This document shows, in pieces, positions 62,690-64,000 of a stretch of DNA of 64,000 bases. The notes beneath the pieces were generated by a model. It was not told where the DNA came from. It was given only the letters and a program-made list of their open reading frames with translations, and did no database searches. The position numbers were made by a program, and so were the translations under genes. Position 1 is the first letter of the stretch, and each line of letters opens with the position of its first letter. The DNA is from Microcebus murinus (Eukaryota > Chordata > Mammalia > Primates > Cheirogaleidae): assembly GCF_040939455.1 (NCBI RefSeq), contig NC_134119.1, positions 18,216,501 to 18,280,500 on the forward strand, in the 5' to 3' direction.

Positions 62690-62830
62690 ATAATTGAGTT
62701 CAATTTTTTATTTTTACCTGCATGGATGCTGAAACCTAGAAAGCTAGTGACTTCCTCTTCCTGGTCTGGTGACTGTCTAATCCATCAACAGCATTGTTGA
62801 GGCTCAAACCCAGATCTCTGAGCCCCAGAA
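62690..62830 (+). repeat. MIR-like fragment, sense
   Basis: TGGATGCTGAAACCTAGAAA, GCTAGTGACTTCCTC and GAGGCTCAAACCCAGATCTC follow the MIR order loosely. Confidence 0.45.
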
Positions 62831-62974
62831 TCATCCTGAAATTTATTGCTAAGATTTGTGTTTTCTGAGCAAGCCCTATTTCATCTGAAAAACTGCTTCA
62901 TCAGTAAACCTCCTGCAGTGAAAGTTATGTCTCTTAAAAGAGCTAGATTTAGAATCCTCCTTCATGGTAAGGCT

Positions 62975-63090
62975 TTGTGGGAGTAAAGAGAGCCCTAAAT
63001 TTGGAGTCCAGAGGCTTTTGTTCACGTCTCAGTTTTTCCACTTCCTCTCTGACTATAAGCAAACCACATAACCATTCTAAGTCTTGCTTT
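62975..63090 (-). repeat. MIR-like fragment, antisense
   Basis: AAATTTGGAGTCCAGAGGCT, CTCAGTTTTTCCACTTCCTC and GCAAACCACATAACCATTCT match reversed MIR. Confidence 0.6.
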
Positions 63091-64000
63091 TTTTTTTCAC
63101 ACCCCCCCCCTCGAAAATAGGTGTAGCATACATCTTCACAGCAGGATACTCTGCGAAGATCTCATCAATGCAAAAGCACTATGAAAAGTAAAGCATTATG
63201 CAAATATAGGAACTTATTAAGATTTCACAAGGAACTAGTTTCTGCATCCTACAAAGACATAACTGCATTCACAGCAAGATCCATGTGTTTTTTGTTCTTC
63301 TGTCTCCCAATAATAAGTGCAGAATAAATATTTGTTAAATCATGGAGAACTTTTATCACCTGTAGAAAAGGGAATATTCATGACAATTCTCATGAGAGAA
63401 CTGGGATAATAGGTACTGTGGAGCTTGCAGTTTTATGTGGGAGTTTTCATGGGGTTTTTAAGCTAAAAATAGGAGGGAACTCTCGTCTGATGTTGCCTCT
63501 GAGTGAAGTGTGGTGTCAGTAGCATGGTAAAAGAAGGAACCAAAGTGGCCATGAGACTACAACAACATGCTGTTCTCATTAGACAGCATTTTAATATAAT
63601 TTTAAGGCTCTTTGGACATGATATTTATATGTGAGAACAATAGAACTTTTTGCCATTTATATAGACCTGTTTCAGTGCTAACAGTGAATGTACCCTAATG
63701 CTGTCTTTATGTTTTGTCCATGTTTACCAAGGGATCTTTTATGGCATCCTTGTTTTAAATGTGGAAAATGGGATGGGGGCAACATATGGTAGAATGACTA
63801 ACACGTGGCATTCTATGTGTAATTCCTCATTCCACTGATATTTCTGATTTGTTAGGTTGACCTTGGGAAATATATCTTTAAATTGCTCTGGAATGTTACT
63901 TTTAATTTAAAACAATGAAAAAATAGAAGAAAATACTTGTTTTTGGATTCATTAGCAATGTATACACAAACTAAATGAAGTCAGTGTCAGAGAATGTTAA

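Larger units (their letters stand above)
62063..64000. other. Non-coding end of window
   Basis: AT-rich sequence with A and T runs near 62101-62130 and a C run at 63104-63112. Two MIR-like fragments lie inside. No supported exon. Confidence 0.5.

Overview
This window is nuclear DNA from a strepsirrhine primate, most likely a lemur. Four SINEs (14858-15199, 29039-29361, 47564-47893, 61281-61612) are Alu dimers carrying an extra block containing ATTAATTGGCCAA beside a short TA run. I associate that block with lemur Alus and not with anthropoid Alus. Older AluJ-type copies, L1M, L2, MIR, MaLR LTRs and DNA transposons fill in the rest of an ordinary primate intron landscape. A short L1 3' end at 27085-27342 also looks like the young strepsirrhine L1 lineage.

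Coding content is very low. Two short plus-strand segments behave as internal coding exons. Exon A (26763-26873, 111 bp) and exon B (43599-43672, 74 bp) each have a good acceptor, a GTAAGT donor and one open frame. Their phases match across a 16.7 kb intron, so the window is probably the interior of a large gene on the plus strand. I could not identify the protein. A weaker exon-like segment lies at 61997-62062. I found no promoter, CpG island, first or last exon, tRNA, rRNA or CRISPR array.

Layout. 1-4000: AT-rich, nothing recognised. 4000-8913: antisense L1 3' ends forming a nest, interrupted by an MLT1-type LTR, a nearly complete Hsmar1-like mariner and two AluJ-type SINEs. 9155-9571: two adjacent hAT-type elements. 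11466-14340: a Charlie-type hAT, then an Hsmar2-like mariner inside an old L2-like repeat. 14858-19285: lemur Alu, L2 and AluJ. 19585-25684: MIR, L2, MER2, LTR-like and HAL1/L1 relics, and another hAT. 26763-43672: the large intron between exons A and B, holding a lemur L1 end, a lemur Alu, two MaLR LTRs, a piggyBac-type MITE with TTAA target duplications (32843-33113), L1M pieces and a Tigger. 43673-64000: sense L1 relics, two lemur Alus, AluJ, L2 and MIR pieces, then AT-rich sequence.

The most unusual content is the DNA transposon set: two mariners with exact TA duplications, a compact hAT with an 8-bp duplication, and the piggyBac-type MITE. The last two are candidates for lineage-specific, perhaps horizontally acquired, families. 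Family names rest on remembered consensus features and not on a database search.
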